From Myxococcales bacterium (GTDB lineage: Bacteria; Myxococcota_A; Polyangia; Polyangiales; Ga0077539): DNA of 64,000 nucleotides. This document shows positions 1 through 10,429 of the stretch, in pieces. The position numbers and the translations under genes are program-made. Every line of letters begins with the position of its first letter. The stretch's first letter is position 1. The notes beneath the pieces were generated by a model. It did not search any database. It saw only the letters and a list, made by a program, of their open reading frames with translations, and was not told the origin of the DNA. The DNA lies in contig JAEUKH010000029.1 in assembly GCA_016792845.1 (NCBI GenBank), positions 434,001-498,000 of the forward strand. The letters are read 5' to 3'.

Positions 1-629
1 TCGGCGCTCTGGATCATCCACCCCGGCGCCGTGGTCGTACGCCCGAGGGCGCTGTGAAACTCGCTCTCGGTGAGCCCCGGGCAGAGCGCGAGCACGGTCA
101 CTCCGCGGGGGCGCAGCTCTTCGGCCAGCGCGTTCGACAGCGACAGCACGTACGCCTTGCTTGCGCCGTACACCGCGTAGTGTGGCATGGGCTGAAACGA
201 CTGAATCGACCCCACGTTGATGATGCCCCCGCGCCCGCGGTCGGCGAAGACCTTCGCGAAGTGCATGGTCAAGAGGGTGAGCGCCTTGATGTTCAGGTCG
301 ATCATGGCGCAGGCCTTCTCGGGCGGCATCGCGACGAGATCGCCTTGAAACCCGAAGCCCGCGTTGTTGATCAAGAGATCGATCTCGCGGGCGTCGGCGT
401 CGAGCGCCGAGAGCAGCGTCGCGGGCCCCTCGGGGTGCTCAAGGTCGGCCGCCACGACCGCGACCTCGACGCCGTGGGCGGCCCGCAGCGTGTCGGCCAG
501 CGCCTCAAGACGGTCGACCCGTCGCGCGGTGACGACGAGGTCGTAGCCCCGTGCGGCGAGGCGTTGCGCGAAGACCGCGCCGATACCCGACGATGCACCC
601 GTGACCAAGGCCCGAAGGCGGCTCTTCAT
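1..629 (-). CDS. SDR-family oxidoreductase, C-terminus cut by window edge
   Basis: Reading the minus strand from the ATG at 629 gives an open frame to the left edge, so about 209 residues are present and the C-terminus is missing. It is a classical short-chain dehydrogenase/reductase. The NAD(P)-binding glycine motif TGASSGIG is at about residues 10-17, the NNAG motif at 88-91, and a catalytic triad reads Ser141, Tyr154 and Lys158 (YGASK). An Arg-rich stretch after strand 2 (TARRVDRL) suggests NADP(H) preference, which is inference. The PGLTESEF stretch resembles the bacterial DltE/YqjQ-type SDR subgroup. The substrate cannot be read from sequence. The stop codon of the next minus-strand gene lies 9 bases upstream of this start, so it may be co-transcribed with the kinase. 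Confidence 0.88.
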   Translation of the reverse strand, partial: MKSRLRALVTGASSGIGAVFAQRLAARGYDLVVTARRVDRLEALADTLRAAHGVEVAVVAADLEHPEGPATLLSALDADAREIDLLINNAGFGFQGDLVAMPPEKACAMIDLNIKALTLLTMHFAKVFADRGRGGIINVGSIQSFQPMPHYAVYGASKAYVLSLSNALAEELRPRGVTVLALCPGLTESEFHSALGRTTTAPGWMIQSA

Positions 630-638
630 CGCCCGACG

Positions 639-4289
<3,651 letters not shown>

Positions 4290-4334
4290 GGTGCCCCAAT
4301 CGCGCGAGCACCTTCGTCGCCTCTGGCCTTCGGG

Positions 4335-6146
4335 TCAATCCCCTGCGCGAAGTGACGCCGCCGCGCCATGATCGGGCGCCTCGGCCGAGACCGCGGGGGC
4401 CGGGCGGATCACCCAGTGAATCAGCCCTCTGGCCGCCGGAAAGGCCACCAGGTGCGCCGCGAGCGCGTCGCCGTACTGTTGCAGCCGCGCGTAGAGGGCG
4501 TCGACCTCGCGCCCGGTCTCGACCGCCTCGGTCTTCAACGCCTCGTCGCGCAGCCGGCCCGCGTCGTCGAGGCCTTCGAGCTGCGCGAGGCTCTCGTCAC
4601 GCAGGCGCTCAGAGCGCGACAGGGTGAGCCTGAGCGCCTCGCGTTGGGTTTGCCGCGCCGCGAGCGACTGCTGCAAGGCGCGCAGCGCGGTCGCTTGTCG
4701 ACCCAGCGATTCGAGCAGGAGCAAGCGCTCAGGGCCGAGACCGCGGGGGTTGCTCGGCGGTGAGCCGAGGTCGTTCCACCCGAAGGTGATGGCGTTGAGG
4801 GCGGTGGCTTCGTCGCGCAGCAGCTCGTCGATCTCGGGCGCGAGGGCCTCGAGGTCTGCCTCGGCGGCCTCGATGGCGCGGGCATGGAGGTCGACGCGGT
4901 CGCGCAGCTGGTGGCGCTCTTCGCTGGCGCGGCGGTTCGCATCGGCGGCATCGCGCACGGCCGCGCGCCGCTTGTCTTCGAGTGCGTCGAGGGCCCCGAG
5001 GGTCGCGTCGAGCACGCCGAGGGCGTCGCCCACCCAGGCCGGCGGCCCCTTCGGATGCACCGTGGCCACGGCGGCCTCGAAGCTCACCCGGTGGTGCCGC
5101 AGCGTCGCCAACGACGGCGGCGTGGTCATCACCCGCGGTACGGTCTTCTTCTCGTCGTCGGCCTCGTCGATGGGCGTGATCTCGAGGGTCTCGCGCAGCG
5201 GTCGCAGCCGCGGCGCCGGGCTCGCCCCGCGCGTCGCGTCGAGCAGGCGTGTGAGCGTCTCTTCGACCGCCGCCGCGCTCGCGGGGCGCTCGCTCGGTTG
5301 CTTCGCCATCAGGGCCTTCAGCAAGGCGTCGAGCGCGTCGGGCACCTCTGCGTTGCGGGCCCGCGCAGAGGGCGCGGGGGTCACCCGGTGGTGCTCGATC
5401 AGGCGCACCAGATCGCCATCAAAAGGCAAGCTCCCGGTGACCAGCTCGAACAGCATCACCCCCAGGGCGTAGAGGTCGCTCGCGGGCACGCAGGGCTCAC
5501 CCCGCGCGAGCTCGGCGGCGAGGTACTCGGGCGTGCCGAAGATCTCGCCTGGCGCGGTGAGGCGCGCCTCGAACCGCAGGTGCGCGATGCCGAAATCGAG
5601 CACCTTCACCATCGTGCCCTGCGCCCGCCGGGCCACGAACACGTTCTCGGGCTTGATGTCGCGGTGAACCACCCCCAGCGCGTGCGCCCGCGCCAGCGCC
5701 GACGCCACGGGGATGCACAGCGCGACGGCCTCGTCGATGGGCAACGCGCCGGCCCCCAGGCGCGACGCGAGGCTCGCGCCTTCGAGCAGCTCCATCACCA
5801 GGAAGGCGCGGTTGTTCTCTTCGGCGATGTCGTAGATCTCGACGATGTTGGGGTGCCGCAGCATGCTGGTGGTCTGCGCCTCGCGCAAAAACCGCTGACG
5901 CATCACCGGGTCGCGGGTGAGCTCGGCCGAGAGGAGCTTCACCGCGACGTCGCGCCGCAAGAGCAGATGCCGCGCGCGGTACACCGTGCCCATGCCCCCG
6001 GCGCCGATGCGCTGAACGAGCTTGTACCGCTCGGCCAGGGTGCGACCCAAGAGCGGGTCAGGCAGCTCGACGAGCGTGGCCCCATCGTGGGCGCACAGCG
6101 CCAGGCCGTCGTCGAAACGTGCATTGCAGCGTGGACACCGCTTCAT
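4335..6146 (-). CDS. Ser/Thr protein kinase with N-terminal zinc ribbon and C-terminal coiled coil
   Basis: A 603-residue protein. Residues 4-20 carry a CPxC...CxH zinc-ribbon-like knuckle (Cys4, Cys7, Cys18, His20). The Hanks-type kinase spans about 41-300: glycine loop GAGGMGTVY at 48-56, Lys70 in VAVK, HRDIKPEN at 161-168, DFG at 184-186 and an APE-like segment FGTPEYLAAE. The C-terminal half (about 370-570) is rich in Glu, Arg, Leu and Ala and reads as a long coiled coil. No membrane segment is seen, so it is probably cytosolic. The start is the first ATG, followed directly by the zinc knuckle. The zinc ribbon plus kinase architecture is frequent in myxobacteria. The substrate is unknown. 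Confidence 0.92.
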   Translation of the reverse strand: MKRCPRCNARFDDGLALCAHDGATLVELPDPLLGRTLAERYKLVQRIGAGGMGTVYRARHLLLRRDVAVKLLSAELTRDPVMRQRFLREAQTTSMLRHPNIVEIYDIAEENNRAFLVMELLEGASLASRLGAGALPIDEAVALCIPVASALARAHALGVVHRDIKPENVFVARRAQGTMVKVLDFGIAHLRFEARLTAPGEIFGTPEYLAAELARGEPCVPASDLYALGVMLFELVTGSLPFDGDLVRLIEHHRVTPAPSARARNAEVPDALDALLKALMAKQPSERPASAAAVEETLTRLLDATRGASPAPRLRPLRETLEITPIDEADDEKKTVPRVMTTPPSLATLRHHRVSFEAAVATVHPKGPPAWVGDALGVLDATLGALDALEDKRRAAVRDAADANRRASEERHQLRDRVDLHARAIEAAEADLEALAPEIDELLRDEATALNAITFGWNDLGSPPSNPRGLGPERLLLLESLGRQATALRALQQSLAARQTQREALRLTLSRSERLRDESLAQLEGLDDAGRLRDEALKTEAVETGREVDALYARLQQYGDALAAHLVAFPAARGLIHWVIRPAPAVSAEAPDHGAAASLRAGD

Positions 6147-6370
6147 CGCCCACGCACTCTCAACCCCCTCGCGGCGACACTGTCAAGCCTCGGCCGCCGT
6201 CGCGTGGCCTCCGCAGCGAAGCAACATCGCGCACGCGTCACTTCCTCGACCTCGGCTGCGGGCGCCGACAGGTGAAAGGTAAATTGCTGCGAAGTTATTG
6301 AAATCAAACATGTTTTCTGTGCGTCGCGATCACCCAGGTCCGACCCCTCGCGCGGCGCGGCTGCGGCGGC
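6147..6370. other. Intergenic region with an AT-rich patch
   Basis: This 224-base gap separates the start of the zinc-ribbon kinase from the stop of the polyprenyl synthase; both genes are on the minus strand. Bases around 6278-6320 are clearly AT-rich against the surroundings and could hold the kinase promoter. I see no convincing terminator hairpin, RNA gene or supported ORF. Confidence 0.4.
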
Positions 6371-7528
6371 TCAGCGGTCGCGCGCCACCACATACTCGAC
6401 CACGCCTTCGAGCACCTGACGGTGGATCGAGGGTTCGATCCATGTGAATTCTGCGAGCATCGCGCCCGCCTCACGGGCACGCGCGACCGCCAAGGCGCGC
6501 GCATAGTCGAGCGAGCCGTGCCGCTCAATCTGCGCGAGGAGCCATCGCACCTCGGCGTCGGTCTTCACCTGCGGCGTGCGCCCGAGCCACGGTCGCAGCG
6601 CCTCGCGCGCCTCGGGGCCGAGCTGGCCCGCTCGCTCAAGGCCCTGGAGCCGCGCGATGAGGGCCTCGCTGTGGGCCGCCTCGGCGCTGAGCGAGGGCCG
6701 CGCTTTGCCCAGAATGGCGAGCGCCTCGCGCCGGTCGGCGTCGCCCATGCATCGCAGGGTGTGGAGCACGATCAAGGTGTGCTTGCCCTCCCAAAGATCG
6801 CCCGCGATTTCTTTGCCGTAGGCGTGCGCGTCGGCCATGAGGTTGAGTACATCGTCGATGATCTGAAACGCGGCGCCGAGCTTGAGCGCGAAGGCGCCGA
6901 GGGCGTCGACCTGGGCGCGGGGCGCGTTGGCGCAGAGGGCGCCGAGGGTCATCGGCGCGACGAAGCTGTACCAGCCGGTCTTTTGGTCGACCATGGCGAG
7001 GTACTCGGCGTCGGTGGCGTCCCACCGGGCGTGGCGAACCCAGTCGAGCTCGACGGCTTGCCCTTCGGCCGATTCGCGCGCCATCACCGACACCGTCTCA
7101 AGGATGCGAAGCGCGCGCCCCATGTCGAGGACGTGCATGTTGTCGAGCAAGGGTTCGAGCGCCATGGCCAACATCGCGTCGCCCACGTTCACCGCAATGG
7201 GAACCCCCTGAGTACGGTGTAACGTATCGAGATCTCGCCGCTTTTCAGACCCGTCTTCGACGTCATCGTGGATGAGAAACGCGTTGTGATAGAGCTCGAG
7301 CACCGAGGCCGAGGGGAGGGCCGCCTCAAGCGAGCCGCCCAGGCTCCGGCACGTCGCGATGCACAACGCCGGGCGCAGCCCCTTCGCCGGGCGCAGCGGG
7401 TAGTCGAGCACGAGGTCGTAGAGGGCGCGACGCGGGCCCGAGCGCCGCGCGATCTGTGCGCGGAGCTGCTCCAAGACGAGGCTTCGGCAGTCGGCCAGGT
7501 AAGCGTCAAGGTCGAGCGGTGGCAGCAT
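6371..7528 (-). CDS. Polyprenyl (geranylgeranyl-type) diphosphate synthase
   Basis: A 385-residue trans-isoprenyl diphosphate synthase. The family condenses isopentenyl diphosphate with allylic diphosphates in the cytosol. The first Asp-rich motif is DDVED at 88-92, followed by the substrate-binding arginines (EKRRDLDTLHR). The second Asp-rich region reads DDVLN at 225-229, with Asn replacing the last Asp, as in some eukaryotic-type GGPP synthases. The KGLRPAL segment at 49-55 binds IPP. Chain length cannot be fixed from sequence; C20 is a guess. It is transcribed divergently, 78 bases away, from an operon with a CrtC-like protein and an FAD oxidoreductase, which suggests isoprenoid supply to that pathway. 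No phytoene synthase is present nearby. Confidence 0.9.
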   Translation of the reverse strand: MLPPLDLDAYLADCRSLVLEQLRAQIARRSGPRRALYDLVLDYPLRPAKGLRPALCIATCRSLGGSLEAALPSASVLELYHNAFLIHDDVEDGSEKRRDLDTLHRTQGVPIAVNVGDAMLAMALEPLLDNMHVLDMGRALRILETVSVMARESAEGQAVELDWVRHARWDATDAEYLAMVDQKTGWYSFVAPMTLGALCANAPRAQVDALGAFALKLGAAFQIIDDVLNLMADAHAYGKEIAGDLWEGKHTLIVLHTLRCMGDADRREALAILGKARPSLSAEAAHSEALIARLQGLERAGQLGPEAREALRPWLGRTPQVKTDAEVRWLLAQIERHGSLDYARALAVARAREAGAMLAEFTWIEPSIHRQVLEGVVEYVVARDR

Positions 7529-7606
7529 CGGGGGCGCAGAGTGAGGTCATTTTTGTCGCGACGACAACTTCCCTCGAAGGCAAAAATCGGAGAAGGTCGT
7601 GGCGCC

Positions 7607-8281
7607 ATGTCGGGGTGGAAGAGTGAGAGTGAGTTGCTCGACGCGCTGCGTGCGGGCACGGTCGAGCGCGTCGCCGAGGCCCTCAAGCGCCTCTACGATG
7701 CGCGGCGCGGATACGACAAACTCGCGCGCCGCGTGCCGCCGAGGCAGCGCGCCGCGGTCGAGGGCCTCTTGCACGATCTTGGGGGCGTGGCCTTCCAGGT
7801 GGCGTCGTTGCAGGCCGAGTTTGTCGGGCGCCTCGTCGGCGTGGCAGAGCGCCACAATGCGCGGGTCGAGGGCCAGGTCGGGCGGCTCCTCGGGCTCGAC
7901 ACGCCGCGCCCCGGGGTGCGCCGCGAGAGCCTCGTGCTGACGGCCCAGGGCGACCGGGTGTCGACGCGCTTCAGGCTCAAGCACCAGGCCGACCCGAACC
8001 AGGGCCCGCGGGCCGTCTCGCTCGAACACGCCGCGCTGAAGCTCCGCTCTGACAAGGGCAAGGTCGTCAAGACGCAGGCCGCGTTCAAGGTCTTCTCGCA
8101 CGATCAGAGCCAGCTCAAGGCGGGCGAGGTGGGCCTGGTCGAGCTCACCCTGCTCCCGAAGACGCCGCTCAAGAAGGCGCGGGTCTACACCACCCGGGTG
8201 ACCTTCTGCCTCGGCGTCGACCCCGTGCTCGAGCTCGACATCACCGTGCGCGCGGCCCCACCCCCCGAGAGCGGCTCGTGA
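7607..8281 (+). CDS. Hypothetical protein, helical N-terminus plus beta-rich C-terminus; first gene of isoprenoid-like operon
   Basis: A 224-residue protein of no family I recognise. Residues 1-100 look helical (Leu, Ala, Arg and Glu rich), and residues 105-220 look like an Ig-like beta sandwich with alternating hydrophobics. No signal peptide or membrane segment is present. The ATG at 7607 is preceded by the purine-rich run GGAGAAGG about 10 bases upstream, which supports this start. It opens an operon whose later members resemble carotenoid- and lipid-processing enzymes, and the next gene starts inside its stop codon (GTGA overlap). A role in that pathway is inferred from position only. Confidence 0.75.
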   Translation: MSGWKSESELLDALRAGTVERVAEALKRLYDARRGYDKLARRVPPRQRAAVEGLLHDLGGVAFQVASLQAEFVGRLVGVAERHNARVEGQVGRLLGLDTPRPGVRRESLVLTAQGDRVSTRFRLKHQADPNQGPRAVSLEHAALKLRSDKGKVVKTQAAFKVFSHDQSQLKAGEVGLVELTLLPKTPLKKARVYTTRVTFCLGVDPVLELDITVRAAPPPESGS

Positions 8282-8673
8282 GCGATGAGGTGCCGCTCTT
8301 CGAGGTCGGGGCGCCGGCCCCTGAAGACGCCATCGCTTCGGCGCTGAGGTCGCTCCAGCGCGGGCTCATCGCGCACCCGGTGGTGGCGCAGAAGCTCTTC
8401 CGGGCCCTGGTGGCCGAGGGCAGGGCCTACGCGCAGACCGCCGAAGGGGCGAGGCTCCGCGAAGAGATCGCCGAGAGCGCGCTGCTGCGTCGCGGGCGCG
8501 TCGTCTGGGAGGTCACCACGCTCAATATCTTTGAAGAGCATCCCGAGGGGGTCATCCCCTCGCGCCTCCTCGACGCGTTCGCCAAGAGCACCGCCCTCAG
8601 CGCCCTCGAACCCTTCCTGGCACGCCTGTTCAATCTGGAGACGGCGCATGACACGCCCGCTCGAACACCATGA
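8278..8673 (+). CDS. Small hypothetical helical protein in isoprenoid-like operon
   Basis: A 131-residue, Ala/Leu/Glu-rich, probably all-helical protein of no recognised family. It starts at a GTG that overlaps the previous stop as GTGA, the signature of translational coupling. The following ORF begins 26 bases before this one ends. There is no signal peptide, membrane segment or Cys cluster. Tight coupling argues that it works with its neighbours, perhaps as a structural or assembly partner; that is inference. Confidence 0.7.
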   Translation: MSDEVPLFEVGAPAPEDAIASALRSLQRGLIAHPVVAQKLFRALVAEGRAYAQTAEGARLREEIAESALLRRGRVVWEVTTLNIFEEHPEGVIPSRLLDAFAKSTALSALEPFLARLFNLETAHDTPARTP

Positions 8674-8953
8674 GCCGGCCTTCGCCGAGCGCAGCCTCTT
8701 TCTGCACCTCGTGCTGGGGCTCTACGCGCGCGCCCGCGCCCTCGACGCGGCCATCACCTCGTCGCTGAGCCCGACGGGGCCGCGCGACACGGCGCCGCGA
8801 GGCCCCGAAGACCCCGCCGACGCAGCGGTGATCGACGCGTGGCTGGGGGTCTTGGCGCTCTGCCGCGCGTTCACCGAGCGGGTCGACAGCGTTCGGCGCC
8901 CCGCGCCTCGCGGGCCCGCGGCGTCGGCCTGGCCTCGGGGGGTCATGCGGTGA
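8648..8953 (+). CDS. Small hypothetical helical protein in isoprenoid-like operon
   Basis: A 101-residue protein of no recognised family, starting at the ATG at 8648 and overlapping the upstream gene by 26 bases in another frame. Its stop overlaps the GTG start of the CrtC-like gene. The N-terminal half (ERSLFLHLVLGLYARARALDAA) is amphipathic and could touch a membrane or a partner. The C-terminus is rich in Pro, Arg and Ala. It is small and without homology I know, but the overlaps at both ends make it likely to be real. Confidence 0.6.
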   Translation: MTRPLEHHEPAFAERSLFLHLVLGLYARARALDAAITSSLSPTGPRDTAPRGPEDPADAAVIDAWLGVLALCRAFTERVDSVRRPAPRGPAASAWPRGVMR

Positions 8954-9984
8954 GCAGCATCGCCGAGAGCCTCACCGACGGCGACTACCTCCGAGGTTCG
9001 CCGTTTTGTCACGGCGGCGCGCAAGGGCACAAAGAGTGGTGGCACTTCTGCGTGTACGGCGACGGGGTCGACGTCTTGATCAACTTCTCGCTCGTCGACG
9101 ACGTGCGCGTCGGGGCCGCCACGGGGGCGCAGTGCGGCCGGCTCACGCTCCTCGTGCGGGGTGACGCGTGGCACGGTGAGGTGCTGCAATTTGCGCCCGA
9201 CGCGGTGCGCGCGCCCGCCGGGGGGCACCATTTCGTGTTCGGCGACAACGCGGTGCGCTGGCGCGACGGTCGGTACTTCATTGAAGTCAACGCGCCCTCG
9301 CTGGGCATCACGCTCTCGATGGTGATGACCCCTGAGGCCATGCCCTCATTGGCCAACAACATCGCCCTCGAAGACGGCCCGCCCATTCATTGGCTGGTGA
9401 TGCCGCGGGCCAGGGTCGACGGCACCATGACCCACCGAGGGCGCACGCACACCTTTCAGCGCGCGCCGGGCTACCACGATCACAATTGGGGGCACTTCCG
9501 TTGGGGGCAAGATTTCGCATGGGAGTGGGGCTTCGCCCTCGCCCACGACCGCACAAACCCCTGGAGCCTCGTGTTTGTGCGGCTGAGCAACCGCGCCCAC
9601 ACCCGCGCGCTGATGCAGGCGCTCTTTCTCTGGCGCGGCCCGTACCAGCACCGGGTGATGCGCGGCGGCGAGCTCACCGTGCGGCGCGAGGGGCTCTTGA
9701 GGCCAGACACGGTCTTTAAAGTACCGCGGGTGATGCGCTTGATCTGCCCGTCAACGGCCACCGACGTGCCCGCGCGGCTCCTCGTCGACGGCCAAGGCGA
9801 TGGCGACCGCCTTAGGCTCGCCTTTGAGGCCAACGACCTCGCGCAGGTCATCATCCCAAACGATCGAACCCGCGGGCAGACCATCATTCATGAGGTGAGC
9901 GGCGCGGTCTCGCTGCGGGGGGCGGTGCGGGGCGAAGAGGTCGCCCTCGAAGGCCGCGGGATCTTCGAGTTCCTGGGAGCCTAG
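8950..9984 (+). CDS. CrtC/AttH-like (carotenoid 1,2-hydratase family) protein
   Basis: 344 residues from the GTG at 8950, which overlaps the previous stop (GTGA). It belongs to the CrtC/AttH family (hydroxyneurosporene synthase, lipocalin-like two-domain fold). The N-terminal signature HKEWWHF is at 27-33, and the diagnostic block YHDHNWGHFRWGQDF lies near residues 174-188. CrtC adds water to the terminal double bond of acyclic carotenoids, but other family members act on non-carotenoid substrates. The divergent prenyl synthase and downstream CrtI-like flavoprotein support an isoprenoid substrate. No phytoene synthase is in view, so a carotenoid product is unproven. An upstream extension of the frame exists but would run deep into the preceding gene. 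Confidence 0.82.
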   Translation: MSSIAESLTDGDYLRGSPFCHGGAQGHKEWWHFCVYGDGVDVLINFSLVDDVRVGAATGAQCGRLTLLVRGDAWHGEVLQFAPDAVRAPAGGHHFVFGDNAVRWRDGRYFIEVNAPSLGITLSMVMTPEAMPSLANNIALEDGPPIHWLVMPRARVDGTMTHRGRTHTFQRAPGYHDHNWGHFRWGQDFAWEWGFALAHDRTNPWSLVFVRLSNRAHTRALMQALFLWRGPYQHRVMRGGELTVRREGLLRPDTVFKVPRVMRLICPSTATDVPARLLVDGQGDGDRLRLAFEANDLAQVIIPNDRTRGQTIIHEVSGAVSLRGAVRGEEVALEGRGIFEFLGA

Positions 9985-9988
9985 GGCG

Positions 9989-10429
9989 ATGCTGTTGACC
10001 TTCCCGGTATGGGTCGAGCGGGCGGTCTTGAGGCTTGAGCGCGAGGCGCCCTTCGCCGCCACGGCGATGTGCGAAGCCTTGGGCGAGCTCACGGTCTTGA
10101 TCGACGTCGAGGGCGAGCGCGCGATGCTCTCTGCGGCCTCCGGGCGATGTGCGCTCCTGCCCTCGGCCCCGGCGGCCTTCGCGGTCGAGCTCCGCACCAC
10201 GCGTCGCGCGATCGCCGCCCTCGCCCGCGGCGAGCTGAGCATCCTCGACGCGATCACCTCAGGGGGCGTCACCCTGCGCGGGCCCGTCGCCGCCCTCGCG
10301 GGGGTCTACGACGCGCTCATCGCCTTCCTCGAAGGCGCCGTCAGGGCGCCCAGCTTTGCAGACACGCTCGACCAGTTTCTCCGCTGGCAACGGCTTCGTG
10401 ATCGTCACGTCGCGAGAGGTACCGAATGA
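9989..10429 (+). CDS. SCP2 sterol-carrier-like small protein
   Basis: A 146-residue protein. The segment GELSILDAITSGGVTLRGPV, followed by a helical end, resembles the C-terminal half of SCP2 (sterol carrier protein 2) domains, and the N-terminal part could form the sheet with a hydrophobic tunnel. SCP2 proteins bind and carry lipids in the cytosol; here the cargo could be the prenyl lipid handled by the neighbours. The match is by pattern only and is moderate. It starts 4 bases after the CrtC-like stop and ends in an ATGA overlap with the flavoprotein gene. Confidence 0.6.
   Translation: MLLTFPVWVERAVLRLEREAPFAATAMCEALGELTVLIDVEGERAMLSAASGRCALLPSAPAAFAVELRTTRRAIAALARGELSILDAITSGGVTLRGPVAALAGVYDALIAFLEGAVRAPSFADTLDQFLRWQRLRDRHVARGTE

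Noticed and set aside
4884..6275. Long open frame on the plus strand opposite the zinc-ribbon kinase
   Set aside because: High-GC antisense frame; composition is Arg/Gly/Ala-rich with no domain, whereas the opposite strand has full kinase motifs.
8839..8949. Longer start for the CrtC-like protein
   Set aside because: It would extend far into the preceding gene; the GTG at 8950 makes the GTGA overlap typical of this operon.
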